From Aerococcus sanguinicola (GTDB lineage: Bacteria; Bacillota; Bacilli; Lactobacillales; Aerococcaceae): a stretch of DNA of 64,000 bases. The first letter of the stretch is position 1. Each line of letters begins with the position of its first letter. The DNA is taken from contig NZ_CP014160.1 of NCBI RefSeq assembly GCF_001543145.1, forward strand, positions 1 through 64,000. Reading direction: 5' to 3'. The notes under the pieces were generated by a model that saw only the letters and a list, made by a program, of their open reading frames with translations, made no database searches and was not told the origin of the DNA. Positions 14,256 through 22,301 of this stretch are shown one piece after another. The translations under genes and the position numbers were made by a program.

Positions 14256-15281
14256 ATGTCTTATGATAGGCCCTTTTTGAGTTATGAGGAACAGTTGCAG
14301 CGACTTAAAGATAAAAATGTGATAATAACTAATGATGAATTTGTGCTAAAGTCATTAAGAACACATTCCTATTACACCCTATTGAATGGTTATAAAGATT
14401 TGTTTGATATGCATTTTGACCAAAATAAAGGAATGGAAGTATTTACTTATGGAATAGATTTCAACCAACTGCATTATTTATATGTATTGGATACAAATTT
14501 AAACACTATTTTATTCAAATATATTTTACAAATCGAGCGTTCACTAAAAACCAAAGTTGCTCATCTAGTTGCTGAGCACTATGGCGTTCATCAAGATAAT
14601 TACTTAAATTACCGTAACTATAGCTCTCATAATGGTTTAGATAGATTGAATGAAATGAGAAATCTTCAAAAACAATTAAATAGACGAAATAGAAATGCTT
14701 CTGTAGACCACTATAGAAATAATCACAATCATATACCACCTTGGATCGCTGTGAATGTCTTCTATTTTGGGAGTGTTATTAATTGGTACAAAATATTAAA
14801 TTCAGATTTAAAAATAGAAATTGCTAATGAATTCTTAGATTACTTTGATGAGCTAACAATTGATGATAGATTAACCTTACTTAGCGATTCTTTATCACTT
14901 ATTCAATCATATAGAAATAATATGGCCCATGGCAATCGTACCTTCGAAACCTCTATTCAGACCGAGCTGCCAAAAAATGAAATATTAAAAATTTTACCTT
15001 CAGATACATTATCTGAAACAGAGTTTTTGCAAAATTTGGGAAAGAAAGATCTTTTCGCGGTAATGCTATGTATTATTTTTTTGATTGAAGATGAATATAT
15101 TGTAAATAACTTCTTACAAGATATTACGAACTTATTAGAAACATTGACCAAAGATGGTGAAACACAAGAGCATATTATTTCAAATAAAGGTAATATTTTC
15201 TCCACATTAAAAATCCCCGACAATATAAGAGAACGTCTAATATCACTAATTGTAAAAAAATACAATATTCTCTACGTATAA
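14256..15281 (+). CDS. Abi_2 (AbiD/AbiF) abortive-infection protein with HEPN motif
   Basis: 341 aa from ATG 14256 (GGAGGG upstream; the longer frame from 14205 ignores it). The start (SYDRPFLSYEEQLQRLKDKN) and the block ILQIERSLKTKVAHLVAEHY are typical of Abi_2 proteins. Near residue 228 lies RNNMAH, the RX4H signature of HEPN ribonucleases. Such proteins stop phage growth by cutting RNA in the infected cell. The gene is carried by a prophage, so it would protect the lysogen against other phages. Its strong promoter and hidden ribosome binding site suggest tight post-transcriptional control. Confidence 0.85.
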   Translation: MSYDRPFLSYEEQLQRLKDKNVIITNDEFVLKSLRTHSYYTLLNGYKDLFDMHFDQNKGMEVFTYGIDFNQLHYLYVLDTNLNTILFKYILQIERSLKTKVAHLVAEHYGVHQDNYLNYRNYSSHNGLDRLNEMRNLQKQLNRRNRNASVDHYRNNHNHIPPWIAVNVFYFGSVINWYKILNSDLKIEIANEFLDYFDELTIDDRLTLLSDSLSLIQSYRNNMAHGNRTFETSIQTELPKNEILKILPSDTLSETEFLQNLGKKDLFAVMLCIIFLIEDEYIVNNFLQDITNLLETLTKDGETQEHIISNKGNIFSTLKIPDNIRERLISLIVKKYNILYV

Positions 15282-15283
15282 AG

Positions 15284-15333
15284 TAAAAAAAGCCCCACTC
15301 TCCTCACTGGGCAAGTTGAGGGAGAGCAGGGCT
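15284..15333 (-). terminator. Terminator acting on minus-strand transcripts
   Basis: AGCCCCACTCTCC and GGGAGAGCAGGGCT form a stem whose T run lies on the minus strand. It would block leftward transcription from the integrase side into the cargo block. No minus-strand gene ends here now, so it may be a relic or an antisense insulator. Confidence 0.55.
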
Positions 15334-15419
15334 AACCAGAAATAAAGATCCCACACATTAGGTGGTTCTTATGTGTTTATATTACCTCAAACTTTGCTGG
15401 CTGGCAAGTGGAGGTTATC

Positions 15420-16580
15420 ATGAACATTTATAAGTATACACTAAAAAACGGCCAAGAAAAATATGGTATAAAAGAATACCTAGGGCTTGATGAGTTAACT
15501 GGAAAACAGGTTAACTACTTTAAGAAGGGATTTGATAGTGAAGAAGAAGCGAAATTAGCTTATCAACGAGCCAATGTTCAGTTTGAAGATGGCCAGTATA
15601 AAGTAAAAACAGGTTCCTACACGTTTGAAGAAGTCTATCATATGTGGTTAGACTACTACAAGATGACTGTACAAAGCAGCACTTTAAAACGAACCAAGCA
15701 AATTTTTAGAGATCATTTGTTACCTATCCTAGGCAAACAGAAGATTAATAAAATCCATCATGTTACCTTGCAAAAACTAGTCAACAATCTATCACAAAAA
15801 GTTGATAGCTACCAAAAGATTTTTGGATATGCTAAGCGTATTTTCACATGGGCCTTTAAAAAAGGAATTATCCATGAGAATACAGCAGAAAAGGTAGATG
15901 TCCCCACTAAATTAGCAAGTTTTGATGATGAGGACAGCTACGTCTTTTACACAAAGACTGAGTTGCAACAAGTGCTAAACACTTTAGAAAAATATGCTCC
16001 CAAGAAGTGGTACGCCTTCTTTCGTACCCTTGCCTATACAGGTATGAGAAGAGGCGAAATTATGGCCCTTAAATGGGAAGACATTAACTTCAATCAGCGA
16101 ACCATCAATATCTATAAATCCATCGCCGTTGGAGATGGAAACAAACGCTATATAGCTCCCCCGAAAACCAAACATGGTAAACGAAAAATAGCGATTGATG
16201 ATATCACTTTACACGCTCTAAAGCGTTGGAGAACTGAACAAGCTCAAATATTATTGGAGAATGGACTAGCGCTTAATGACCAATGGTTTATCTTCAGCAA
16301 GCAAGATGAGAATGAGCCAATTAGTCTATCGAAACCATGGACGTTTTATGATAAGTTTTGCAAGCGTCACGGCTTACGTTTCATTAAGATTCACGGTTTC
16401 CGACATACTCATTGTACCTTACTTTTTGATGCTGGGGTACCCTTACAGGATGTTCGAGACAGACTAGGCCATTCATCCATTAAGATTACTGTAGACATTT
16501 ATAACCATGTGACAGACCAACAGAGAGACAAAACATTGAACTCTTTTGTTGAATTTATGGACCAACCATCAAATCTATAA
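15420..16580 (+). CDS. int: Tyrosine recombinase/phage integrase
   Basis: 386 aa from ATG 15420 behind GTGGAGG. It has an AP2-like arm-binding N-terminus, a SAM-like core-binding domain (about 70-150) and a catalytic domain with Arg in TGMRRGE, HGFRHTH (His-x-x-Arg) and the Tyr nucleophile in DIYNHV. It catalyses integration and excision of the prophage. It lies at the right end of the lysogeny arm, so attR should be close downstream, but I found no clear tRNA or att core there. Confidence 0.95.
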   Translation: MNIYKYTLKNGQEKYGIKEYLGLDELTGKQVNYFKKGFDSEEEAKLAYQRANVQFEDGQYKVKTGSYTFEEVYHMWLDYYKMTVQSSTLKRTKQIFRDHLLPILGKQKINKIHHVTLQKLVNNLSQKVDSYQKIFGYAKRIFTWAFKKGIIHENTAEKVDVPTKLASFDDEDSYVFYTKTELQQVLNTLEKYAPKKWYAFFRTLAYTGMRRGEIMALKWEDINFNQRTINIYKSIAVGDGNKRYIAPPKTKHGKRKIAIDDITLHALKRWRTEQAQILLENGLALNDQWFIFSKQDENEPISLSKPWTFYDKFCKRHGLRFIKIHGFRHTHCTLLFDAGVPLQDVRDRLGHSSIKITVDIYNHVTDQQRDKTLNSFVEFMDQPSNL

Positions 16581-16710
16581 CTTTTCTATAACTATACTAA
16601 AATAAGCTTGATAAATGTTGATTTGACAATAAAAAGCCTCAAAAAAAGTGAACCCCCTCTGGGCGTATAATTTTTAAGTCAAATTTTGATAGCTAAGATT
16701 TAGTAACTTT

Positions 16711-16737
16711 CCAATGCTTGTGGCATTGGGATTTTTA
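16711..16737 (+). terminator. Intrinsic terminator after int
   Basis: CCAATGC and GCATTGG around a short loop, followed by GATTTTTATTTT. Confidence 0.75.
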
Positions 16738-16892
16738 TTTTAAAACAAATTTACGATATAAATTATGCTAGTGAGCATCCGTTACGCTTTTGAATTTGCT
16801 CCTTGAATTAAGGTCCCCTACCTATTTTGCTAGTTATGACGCAAAATATGGGGCAATATTTTTATCTACCCCCACCGCTAAATTAGTAAGTT

Positions 16893-16919
16893 AGCACCTA
16901 GTAAAGTAGGTGCTTTTTA
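16893..16919 (+). terminator. Second intrinsic terminator
   Basis: AGCACCTA and TAGGTGCT around GTAAAG, followed by TTTTTATTTT. Confidence 0.75.
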
Positions 16920-17056
16920 TTTTGCCTTCTAAGCCGTTTTAGATAAAAAAAACATTACCTAATTATCTTATCTTAGGCGCTTAGCATCGACGCTGGTATA
17001 TAATTTTGCGGAATAAAACGCAAACTATGCGCAGAAGTTAAGATGAATTAAAACAT

Positions 17057-17085
17057 TTGTCTTAATGCGCATTAAGGCGTATAAT
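17057..17085 (+). promoter_or_regulatory. hicAB promoter with embedded palindromic operator
   Basis: TTGTCT, a 17-nt spacer and TATAAT lie 22 nt before the hicA start. The spacer holds the perfect palindrome CTTAATGCGCATTAAG (17061-17076). A HicB antitoxin bound there would block RNA polymerase, the usual autoregulation of toxin-antitoxin operons. Confidence 0.8.
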
Positions 17086-17107
17086 CTATTATCGAAAGGA
17101 GCTAGCT

Positions 17108-17302
17108 ATGTCAGAAAGAGATGTGAAAGAACTCCTAAAACTTCTAAAAAAGCACGACTTTACAGAAGTTAGAGTCAAAGGAGACCACCACCGCTACGAA
17201 GATGGAAAAGGCCACAAAGTCACCGTTCCTTATACATCCAAGAAAGATACTATCCCTAAAAAAACATATAGGTCAATCTTAAAACAAATGGGCCTAAAAT
17301 AG
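17108..17302 (+). CDS. hicA: HicA-type mRNA interferase toxin
   Basis: 64 aa. The dsRBD-like HicA fold is evident from VKELLKLLKKHDFTEVRVKG followed by DHHRYEDG, which holds the catalytic His, and a C-terminal SILKQMGLK. It cleaves mRNA when free of HicB. The start follows GAAAGGAGC. It is the first gene of a complete hicAB operon next to prophage relics. Confidence 0.9.
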   Translation: MSERDVKELLKLLKKHDFTEVRVKGDHHRYEDGKGHKVTVPYTSKKDTIPKKTYRSILKQMGLK

Positions 17303-17322
17303 CCCCTAAAGGAGGATTAAAA

Positions 17323-17724
17323 ATGTCACTTGCAAACTATGTTATCTATCCTGCCGTCTTTACCCCAGACGAAGACAACCCTAATATTCTAAATGTGGAG
17401 TTTCCTGATGTACCTGGTGCTTTGACTTACGGAAACGGCCTTAAAGAAGCCATGTTTAACGCCTCTGAAGCACTATCCCTCATGCTCTATGACGAAGTTG
17501 AAAAGCCCCAACCCTCACCTCTTTCAGATATTCAGCAACAGTTTCCTGATGATCAAGTACTCTATGTAGGCGTTGACTTAGACCAAGCAGCTAAAGATAT
17601 TACAACACCTACTGTTAAGAAGAATACTACTATCCCTGCATGGCTGAATGCCGAAGCCACTAAACAGGGTATCAACTTCTCACAAACACTAACTGAAGCA
17701 CTCAAGGAAAAACTAGGTATCTAA
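17323..17724 (+). CDS. hicB: HicB-type antitoxin
   Basis: 133 aa, 20 nt after hicA with AAAGGAGG. The N-terminal HicB fold (YPAVFTPDEDNPNILNVEFP) binds the toxin and the C-terminus (WLNAEATKQGINFSQTLTEA) looks like a ribbon-helix-helix DNA-binding domain. It probably binds the palindrome in the hicA promoter. A paralogue lies at 18361. Confidence 0.9.
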   Translation: MSLANYVIYPAVFTPDEDNPNILNVEFPDVPGALTYGNGLKEAMFNASEALSLMLYDEVEKPQPSPLSDIQQQFPDDQVLYVGVDLDQAAKDITTPTVKKNTTIPAWLNAEATKQGINFSQTLTEALKEKLGI

Positions 17725-17732
17725 CGCTCGAA

Positions 17733-17758
17733 AGCCCACGATGTGCTGGGCTTTTTTT
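17733..17758 (+). terminator. hicAB terminator
   Basis: AGCCCA and TGGGCT with a T run. Related hairpins follow the relic at 341 and hicB at 18738. Confidence 0.7.
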
Positions 17759-17850
17759 GAGCTTCAAAGGCTATAATCCTTTCTTTCGCACGGTCCAGTT
17801 CTCTTTTTTACCCCCTAACTAGAAGTTCACTTTTAAGCTGTGCAGACCAG
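17740..17850 (-). pseudogene. Relic of the 50-aa phage gene
   Basis: This stretch aligns with 356-460 at the left end of the window (GAGCTTCAAA..., CACGGTCCAG..., AGAAGTTCACTTTTAAG) but has stops and lost its start. It shows that the hicB-proximal flank came from the same phage gene neighbourhood. Confidence 0.7.
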
Positions 17851-17974
17851 CTAACTTGATGATGCTTGATGCTAGTTAGCGGATGGGCTCAAAATTTTTA
17901 GAAATTATTCGCCATTCTTTTTCTGCTTCAATTGCCTCTTGAGGTGCATCTTCAGATAGATAATAATTTTTACC

Positions 17975-18066
17975 ATTCTTTCGACTAAAGTCTAACGTTG
18001 AAATTTCTTCACCCATTTTTTCTGCATCTTCTCAGTTTATCTTTAATTTCTAAATGTAATCAGCTC
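17975..18066 (-). pseudogene. Relic of the DUF1492 gene start
   Basis: The minus strand matches 205-290 (AAATTAAAGATAAACTGAGA, then AGATGCAGAAA...GAAATTTCAACGTTAGA) with a one-base insertion that breaks the frame; similarity ends after about 90 nt. It lies just left of the second hicA, the same order as expected for the ancestor of the left end. Confidence 0.75.
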
Positions 18067-18090
18067 AAAAAGCTTTACTTTTACCTATTT

Positions 18091-18116
18091 CATATGTATA
18101 TTGTGCATATGTATAT
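18091..18116 (+). promoter_or_regulatory. Direct repeat operator candidate before hicA2
   Basis: CATATGTATAT occurs twice with a 15-bp period, 12 nt before the broken hicA start, overlapping the expected promoter. It differs from the operator of the first hicAB, so the two systems probably did not cross-regulate. Confidence 0.5.
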
Positions 18117-18127
18117 AGAATTTAAAA

Positions 18128-18311
18128 ATGCCGATTACACCTAAGAATCTAGTAAAAATGCTTAAGAAGAATAGTTTTCAAGAGGTGTGACAACGTGGAA
18201 GTCATAAGCTTATGTATAACAGAACAAGCAATCGAACAACTGTAATCCCTATGCATAGCTATTGATGATTCGTTTTACAAAGAGATATTAAAGCAAGCAG
18301 GTCTTAAATAC
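18128..18311 (+). pseudogene. Broken hicA (second copy)
   Basis: From ATG 18128 the frame gives [20 protein letters not shown], then TGA where other HicA proteins have Arg (CGA to TGA). It continues as QRGSHKLMYNRTSNRTTVIP, then more stops and a frameshift, ending KEILKQAGLK in another frame. This is a HicA with Ser-His at the active site, of a different subtype from the toxin at 17108. Its antitoxin gene downstream is intact. Confidence 0.8.
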
Positions 18312-18360
18312 CCTGCAAGTTTAAGGCTTTTGCTAACTTCACAGAAAGGATTGAATTCTT

Positions 18361-18738
18361 ATGTTAGTTTATCCAGCAACTTTCGAACAAGATGAAAAAT
18401 ATATACTTGTTAAATTCCCAGATATCCCGGAAGCCATGACTCAAGGTGAGGGTATTAGCCAAGCTTATGAGATGGCAGAAGAAGTTTTAGGAACTGCTCT
18501 TGAAGACTACACAGACTATCCTAAAGCAAGCTCTTTAAAAGAGATTAGAGACCAATTTCCGGACAAAGACGCTGCTCTAATTGGAATTGATTTAGCTGCT
18601 TTCCGGCGCAAATACCACTCTAAAACAATTAGAAAAAGCGTTACTGTTCCAGAATGGCTTAACGACCTAGCTAAGGCTGAACAAATCAACTTCTCACAGA
18701 CGCTGACTGAAGCACTCAAGGAAAAACTAGGTGTCTAA
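18361..18738 (+). CDS. hicB: HicB-type antitoxin, toxin partner broken
   Basis: 125 aa with the HicB N-terminus (LVYPATFEQDEKYILVKFPD) and a C-terminal DNA-binding part (NFSQTLTEALKEKLGV) almost identical to that of the antitoxin at 17323. AGAAAGGA precedes the ATG. With hicA2 dead it is an orphan and might still act as a regulator or as a cross-neutralising antitoxin. Confidence 0.85.
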   Translation: MLVYPATFEQDEKYILVKFPDIPEAMTQGEGISQAYEMAEEVLGTALEDYTDYPKASSLKEIRDQFPDKDAALIGIDLAAFRRKYHSKTIRKSVTVPEWLNDLAKAEQINFSQTLTEALKEKLGV

Positions 18739-18754
18739 CGCACGAAAGCTCACT

Positions 18755-18860
18755 ATTTGCTGGGCTTTTTTTGAGCTTCAAAGGCTTCAATCCTTTCTTT
18801 CTCACGATCCAGTTCTGTTGATTGGCCCTAAATTAGAAGTTCACTTCTAATCTATGCCGT
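18755..18860 (-). pseudogene. Second relic of the 50-aa phage gene
   Basis: Aligns with 365-470 (AGCTTCAAA, GCTTCAATC, CACGATCCAG, GATTGGCCC, AGAAGTTCACTT) but is broken before the start. With hicB upstream it repeats the arrangement seen after the first hicB. Confidence 0.65.
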
Positions 18861-18865
18861 CCAAT

Positions 18866-19027
18866 TTACTTAATGATGCCTCTTCCTCGTAAAGGACCAC
18901 TTTTAGGAATCATAGTTATCGTATCAAATTGTTCAGATTCAGTATCTTTTCTTCCCGTTATATGATCAGCATGACCTTCAATGGCGTCACCCTTATTAGA
19001 TATTACGCGAATATCCTGCATAGGCAT
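18866..19027 (-). CDS. Hypothetical small ORF, 53 aa
   Basis: An open frame from ATG 19027 (MPMQDIRVISNKGDAIEGHA...) to a stop at 18866, with an ordered, basic C-terminus (MIPKSGPLRGRGIIK). There is no good ribosome binding site. It may be a fragment of a phage gene; no family recognised. Confidence 0.35.
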   Translation of the reverse strand: MPMQDIRVISNKGDAIEGHADHITGRKDTESEQFDTITMIPKSGPLRGRGIIK

Positions 19028-19055
19028 CCATTAATTAACCACAGCTCTCCAAAAA

Positions 19056-19301
19056 TTAGTCCAAGTTTCCTTCAAGCAAAACCATTCTAGCCTCTTCACT
19101 ACCATGCACTCTACTAGCTACCGGGAAATCTTTACCTTGTTTAGCGTAAACAACCAAGATACCTTCCAACAGGTCTTTAGCATTAGCCACTGCTTCATCA
19201 AATGTTTCGCCATCTGTAAAACAAGATTCAAAATCAGGGAATTCAGCATAGTACACGTTATCTTCTTCCCTAATCAAGCAAGGATAAATCAGTTTTTTCA
19301 T
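19056..19301 (-). CDS. Orphan short HicB-family antitoxin
   Basis: 81 aa from ATG 19301 (GAAGG upstream). The HicB fold (LIYPCLIREEDNVYYAEFPD then FDEAVANAKDLLEG) is intact, but the C-terminal DNA-binding domain of the longer antitoxins is missing. No hicA lies next to it. It is the third hicB within 2.2 kb and belongs to a different subfamily. Confidence 0.75.
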   Translation of the reverse strand: MKKLIYPCLIREEDNVYYAEFPDFESCFTDGETFDEAVANAKDLLEGILVVYAKQGKDFPVASRVHGSEEARMVLLEGNLD

Positions 19302-19429
19302 CACTTAACCTTCCCTTCGAACGAAGTCTTTGGATTAACTATATTATAGCTAGCTTAGCTTGATCGTCCAAGCAAAGACTTAGGATCAGGAATTTTGAGC
19401 CTTCTAGCTTTCTCCCTAATTAAAATAAA

Positions 19430-19460
19430 AAGGTCCTAGAGCATTGGACTCTAGGGCCTT
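19430..19460 (-). terminator. pab operon terminator
   Basis: AAGGTCCTAGAG pairs with CTCTAGGGCCTT, and the minus strand continues with TTTTTATTTTA. It follows pabC. Confidence 0.8.
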
Positions 19461-19496
19461 TGTGCTATTCACGGAACTTTTCACCCTTCCACAAAC

Positions 19497-20255
19497 TTAG
19501 TAAACTCTATTATTCTGACGATAGTGCGCCTCGATCTGTCGCTTAACTTCTTCCCTGTAAGCCCCCATCAGCTTGCGCGTATGCGGACCAAGTGGGTAAG
19601 TCACTTGATCCACTTGTCGAACAGGCATAATCCCCATCAAGGCGTTGGTCAGAAAGACCTCATCGGCTTGGTAGAGGGTCTTTAAGGGAATTGCTTCTTC
19701 TCTGACTTCAAACTGGTCCAGTAAATAGGCGCGGACGGTGCCAGGTAGTAGGCCCGAACTCTGCTTGGGGGTATAGATCTCACCTGCTCTCACAATGAAG
19801 AGATTGGAAGTAGCCCCTTCACAGACCAGGCCATCAGAATTACAGAAGAGGGCTTCCTGATAGCCTTTAGCTCGGGCTTCTTTTAAGCAGATGATATTGT
19901 CCCCATATTGGAAGGTTTTATGATAGGTGAAGGGCGAGCTCGGATTGCGCCGAACCTCACTTAACAGGCAAGAGACTCCTTCCTGGTATTGGCTAGATGT
20001 ATAGGGATTTTGCCGATGGGAGTAGACAGTATTTTTTTCGGAGACCGCAATCTTTAGGGCCTGGTGGTCTAAAGGATGGGTCTTGAGGTAATCCAAGATG
20101 TCGTCTATAGATAGCGAGATCTCTAAGCCCAGAAAATCAGCCCCTGCCTTCAAACGATCCAGGTGGCGGTCCAAAAAGAGGGGACAGCCTGCTTCGACTG
20201 CAATCGTTTCAAAGACGCCCATCCCGTAATAAAAACCATTATCTAAGTGAATCAT
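19497..20255 (-). CDS. pabC: Aminodeoxychorismate lyase
   Basis: 252-aa PLP fold-type IV enzyme that splits 4-amino-4-deoxychorismate to p-aminobenzoate and pyruvate for folate synthesis. MIHLDNGFYYGMGVFETIAV and the later FCNSDGLVCEGATSNLFIV and LTNALMGIMPV are family landmarks. ALKIAVSEKN holds the likely catalytic lysine. It overlaps pabB by 4 nt and is the last gene of the operon. Confidence 0.9.
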   Translation of the reverse strand: MIHLDNGFYYGMGVFETIAVEAGCPLFLDRHLDRLKAGADFLGLEISLSIDDILDYLKTHPLDHQALKIAVSEKNTVYSHRQNPYTSSQYQEGVSCLLSEVRRNPSSPFTYHKTFQYGDNIICLKEARAKGYQEALFCNSDGLVCEGATSNLFIVRAGEIYTPKQSSGLLPGTVRAYLLDQFEVREEAIPLKTLYQADEVFLTNALMGIMPVRQVDQVTYPLGPHTRKLMGAYREEVKRQIEAHYRQNNRVY

Positions 20256-21628
20256 TCGTCTTCCCCCTTTTCCTCTGAGCGTTTTTGGAAGCTTTGGACC
20301 AAGGCTTGCCCTTTCAATACGGTCTCCTCGTACTCGGCTTGGGGGTCGGACTCACAAGTGATGCCGCCACCGAGCCCCACTTCATAGCTGCCGGACTGGT
20401 GGACCAGGCTGCGGATGATGATGTTGAGCTTCATGTCCTGGTTTGGGCTAATATAACCCAGACAGCCGGTGTAGATGCCACGGGCGGAAGCTTCCAAGTC
20501 ATCGATAATCTCCATGGTCCGCTGCTTGGGTGTCCCAGTGATCGAACCACCAGGGAAAGTGGCTTCTAAAATTCGCATTAAGTCTGTCTCAGCCGCTAGT
20601 TCGCCGACGACTGTTGATACTAGGTGGTAGACCGTGGCATAGGCTTCAACTTCAAAGAGCCCCTTGACCTTAACGCTTCCTGGTTGGCAGATCCGATTGA
20701 GGTCGTTGCGCTCTAAGTCGGTCACCATCAAGAGTTCGGACCGCTCCTTGTCTGCTTCCTGCAGAGCCTTTCGGTAGCCTTGGTCGACCTGGTCATCTCC
20801 CGTCCGCGGACAGGTCCCCTTGATGGGCCGGGTGGTGATTTGTCCATTTGCCACTTCGAGGAAGAGTTCCGGCGAAGAAGAGAGGAGCTGAAAGTCGCCA
20901 AAGTTAAAGTAAGCCGCATATGGAGCTGGGTTAAGCTGGCGTAATCTCAAGTAATACCTTAAGGGATCTTGCTTGGCAAGCAGCCAGATTCGCCGACTGA
21001 GATTAGTCACATAAGTATCCCCTGCTTCAATATAGTCAATGATTTCTTGAACATTCTTCATATAGTCTTCAGCTGAACAGTCCGCGATGACCTGGTCAAT
21101 GCCCGCCCCCTCTGGAAGAATGGAGGCCTGTTTCCTGATAGTTTCAAAACGCCTCTCCCAGTCGGCAAAAAAAGACAAGCTCTCCTGGTCCTCATGCAGG
21201 CTGATTAAGGTCAAGCGGCCCTTGCTATGGTCCTCAACTAGGTAAGTCTCATAGAAAGTCCACACCGCATCAGGATAGCTTAATTCCTTCTCCTGCTGGC
21301 TAGCTAGGCCCTGCAAGCAGCAGCCAAAATCATAGGAGAAGTAGCCGAGGGCAGGATTGACTAAGGGCAGACCAGCAATCGTAAGCTTGTCCTGGGTGTC
21401 CAAACAGGCTTGAAACTCAGTAAGAAAGTCACCTGCTAGGGCTTGGTCATTCCGGTAAACTTGGCCTGCAACATCTTTTAAGACCAGTTTAGGCTCCAAG
21501 GCTAAGACTGAATACATCCCTTCCTGGTCTCGGCTTGAAGAATCCAGGAAGGCACAGGGTCCCTGGTCGGCTAAGTAGGCAAAAATCTGGTGCAAGTCAG
21601 GAGAGTCTTGATAATGTTTGTATTTCAT
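20252..21628 (-). CDS. pabB: Aminodeoxychorismate synthase component I
   Basis: 458-aa chorismate-binding enzyme. Landmarks are TRPIKGTCPRTG, ELLMVTDLERNDL and GGSITGTPKQRTMEIIDDLE. It makes aminodeoxychorismate from chorismate with ammonia supplied by PabA. The neighbours PabA and PabC show it serves folate, not tryptophan, synthesis. Three bases separate it from pabA. Confidence 0.92.
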   Translation of the reverse strand: MKYKHYQDSPDLHQIFAYLADQGPCAFLDSSSRDQEGMYSVLALEPKLVLKDVAGQVYRNDQALAGDFLTEFQACLDTQDKLTIAGLPLVNPALGYFSYDFGCCLQGLASQQEKELSYPDAVWTFYETYLVEDHSKGRLTLISLHEDQESLSFFADWERRFETIRKQASILPEGAGIDQVIADCSAEDYMKNVQEIIDYIEAGDTYVTNLSRRIWLLAKQDPLRYYLRLRQLNPAPYAAYFNFGDFQLLSSSPELFLEVANGQITTRPIKGTCPRTGDDQVDQGYRKALQEADKERSELLMVTDLERNDLNRICQPGSVKVKGLFEVEAYATVYHLVSTVVGELAAETDLMRILEATFPGGSITGTPKQRTMEIIDDLEASARGIYTGCLGYISPNQDMKLNIIIRSLVHQSGSYEVGLGGGITCESDPQAEYEETVLKGQALVQSFQKRSEEKGEDE

Positions 21629-21631
21629 AGT

Positions 21632-22219
21632 TTAACTCCTCCAAGCTTTGGCTAATTGAATAAAGCGAGCGAGAATCTCATGGCCATAGTCGGTTAAGAC
21701 GGCCTCGGGATGGAACTGGACACCGTAGATACAAGCGTCAGGCTTGGCTAGGGCCATCAAACAACCGTCCTCAGTCCAGGCCTCTGCCTTGAGCTCTTCT
21801 GGCAAAGAAGATGGATCGACGCAGAGGGAGTGATAGCGGGTGACCTGAAAAGCCTGGGGCAAGCCCTCAAACAAACCTCGGTCCTCATGCCTTAAGCTAT
21901 GGAGCTTGCCGTGTTGGGGACGAGGCGCGCGAACCACCTGGGCCCCGCTAGCATAGGCAATCACCTGGTGACCGAGACAAATCCCTAAGATAGGCAGTTT
22001 GCCCTGGGCTAGCTGGAAGAGGTCAAGTGAAGCTGTCGCATCTTCAGGACGTTTGGGGCCAGGAGAGATGATGAGGCCTTCATAAGCCGTTAGATCAAGA
22101 GCAACTCTCCTCTCTTCCAAGTCAGCGGCAGATAGGACTTCCAAGTCAGCGCCCAATTCCCTAAAGTAGGCGGCTAGGTTGTAAACAAAGGAATCGTAAT
22201 TATCAATCATCAAAAACAT
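21632..22219 (-). CDS. pabA: Aminodeoxychorismate synthase glutamine amidotransferase
   Basis: 195 aa from ATG 22219 (MFLMIDNYDSFVYNLAAYF), the usual family start; a longer frame to 22285 has no homology. The class I amidotransferase shows Cys in GICLGHQVIAY and His in FHPEAVLTDYGHE. It supplies ammonia to PabB. First gene of pabABC, behind the leader hairpin at 22307-22364. Confidence 0.9.
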   Translation of the reverse strand: MFLMIDNYDSFVYNLAAYFRELGADLEVLSAADLEERRVALDLTAYEGLIISPGPKRPEDATASLDLFQLAQGKLPILGICLGHQVIAYASGAQVVRAPRPQHGKLHSLRHEDRGLFEGLPQAFQVTRYHSLCVDPSSLPEELKAEAWTEDGCLMALAKPDACIYGVQFHPEAVLTDYGHEILARFIQLAKAWRS

Positions 22220-22301
22220 GACGTCTCTCATTTCTATTGATTGGCGATGGTTGGCTGTGACTAAGAAATAATTATCAGAAAACATCCCCTGGTCAAATCC
22301 T

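Larger units (their letters stand above)
16581..17056. other. Intergenic region right of the integrase (likely attR zone)
   Basis: No gene found in about 480 bp. It holds two plus-strand terminators (16711-16737 and 16893-16919) and A/T-rich sequence. The phage-chromosome junction probably lies here, but without the left junction the att core cannot be named. Confidence 0.5.

Noticed and set aside
15393..15405. TGCTGGCTGGCAA shared with 6451-6463 as an att core
   Set aside because: Both copies are inside the prophage, upstream of int and of the HTH gene, so they cannot be attL/attR. Probably a small duplication.
16860..16880. CCCCCACCGCT as the end of tmRNA or a tRNA at the attachment site
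   Set aside because: No cloverleaf, tag sequence or pairing partner was found around it.
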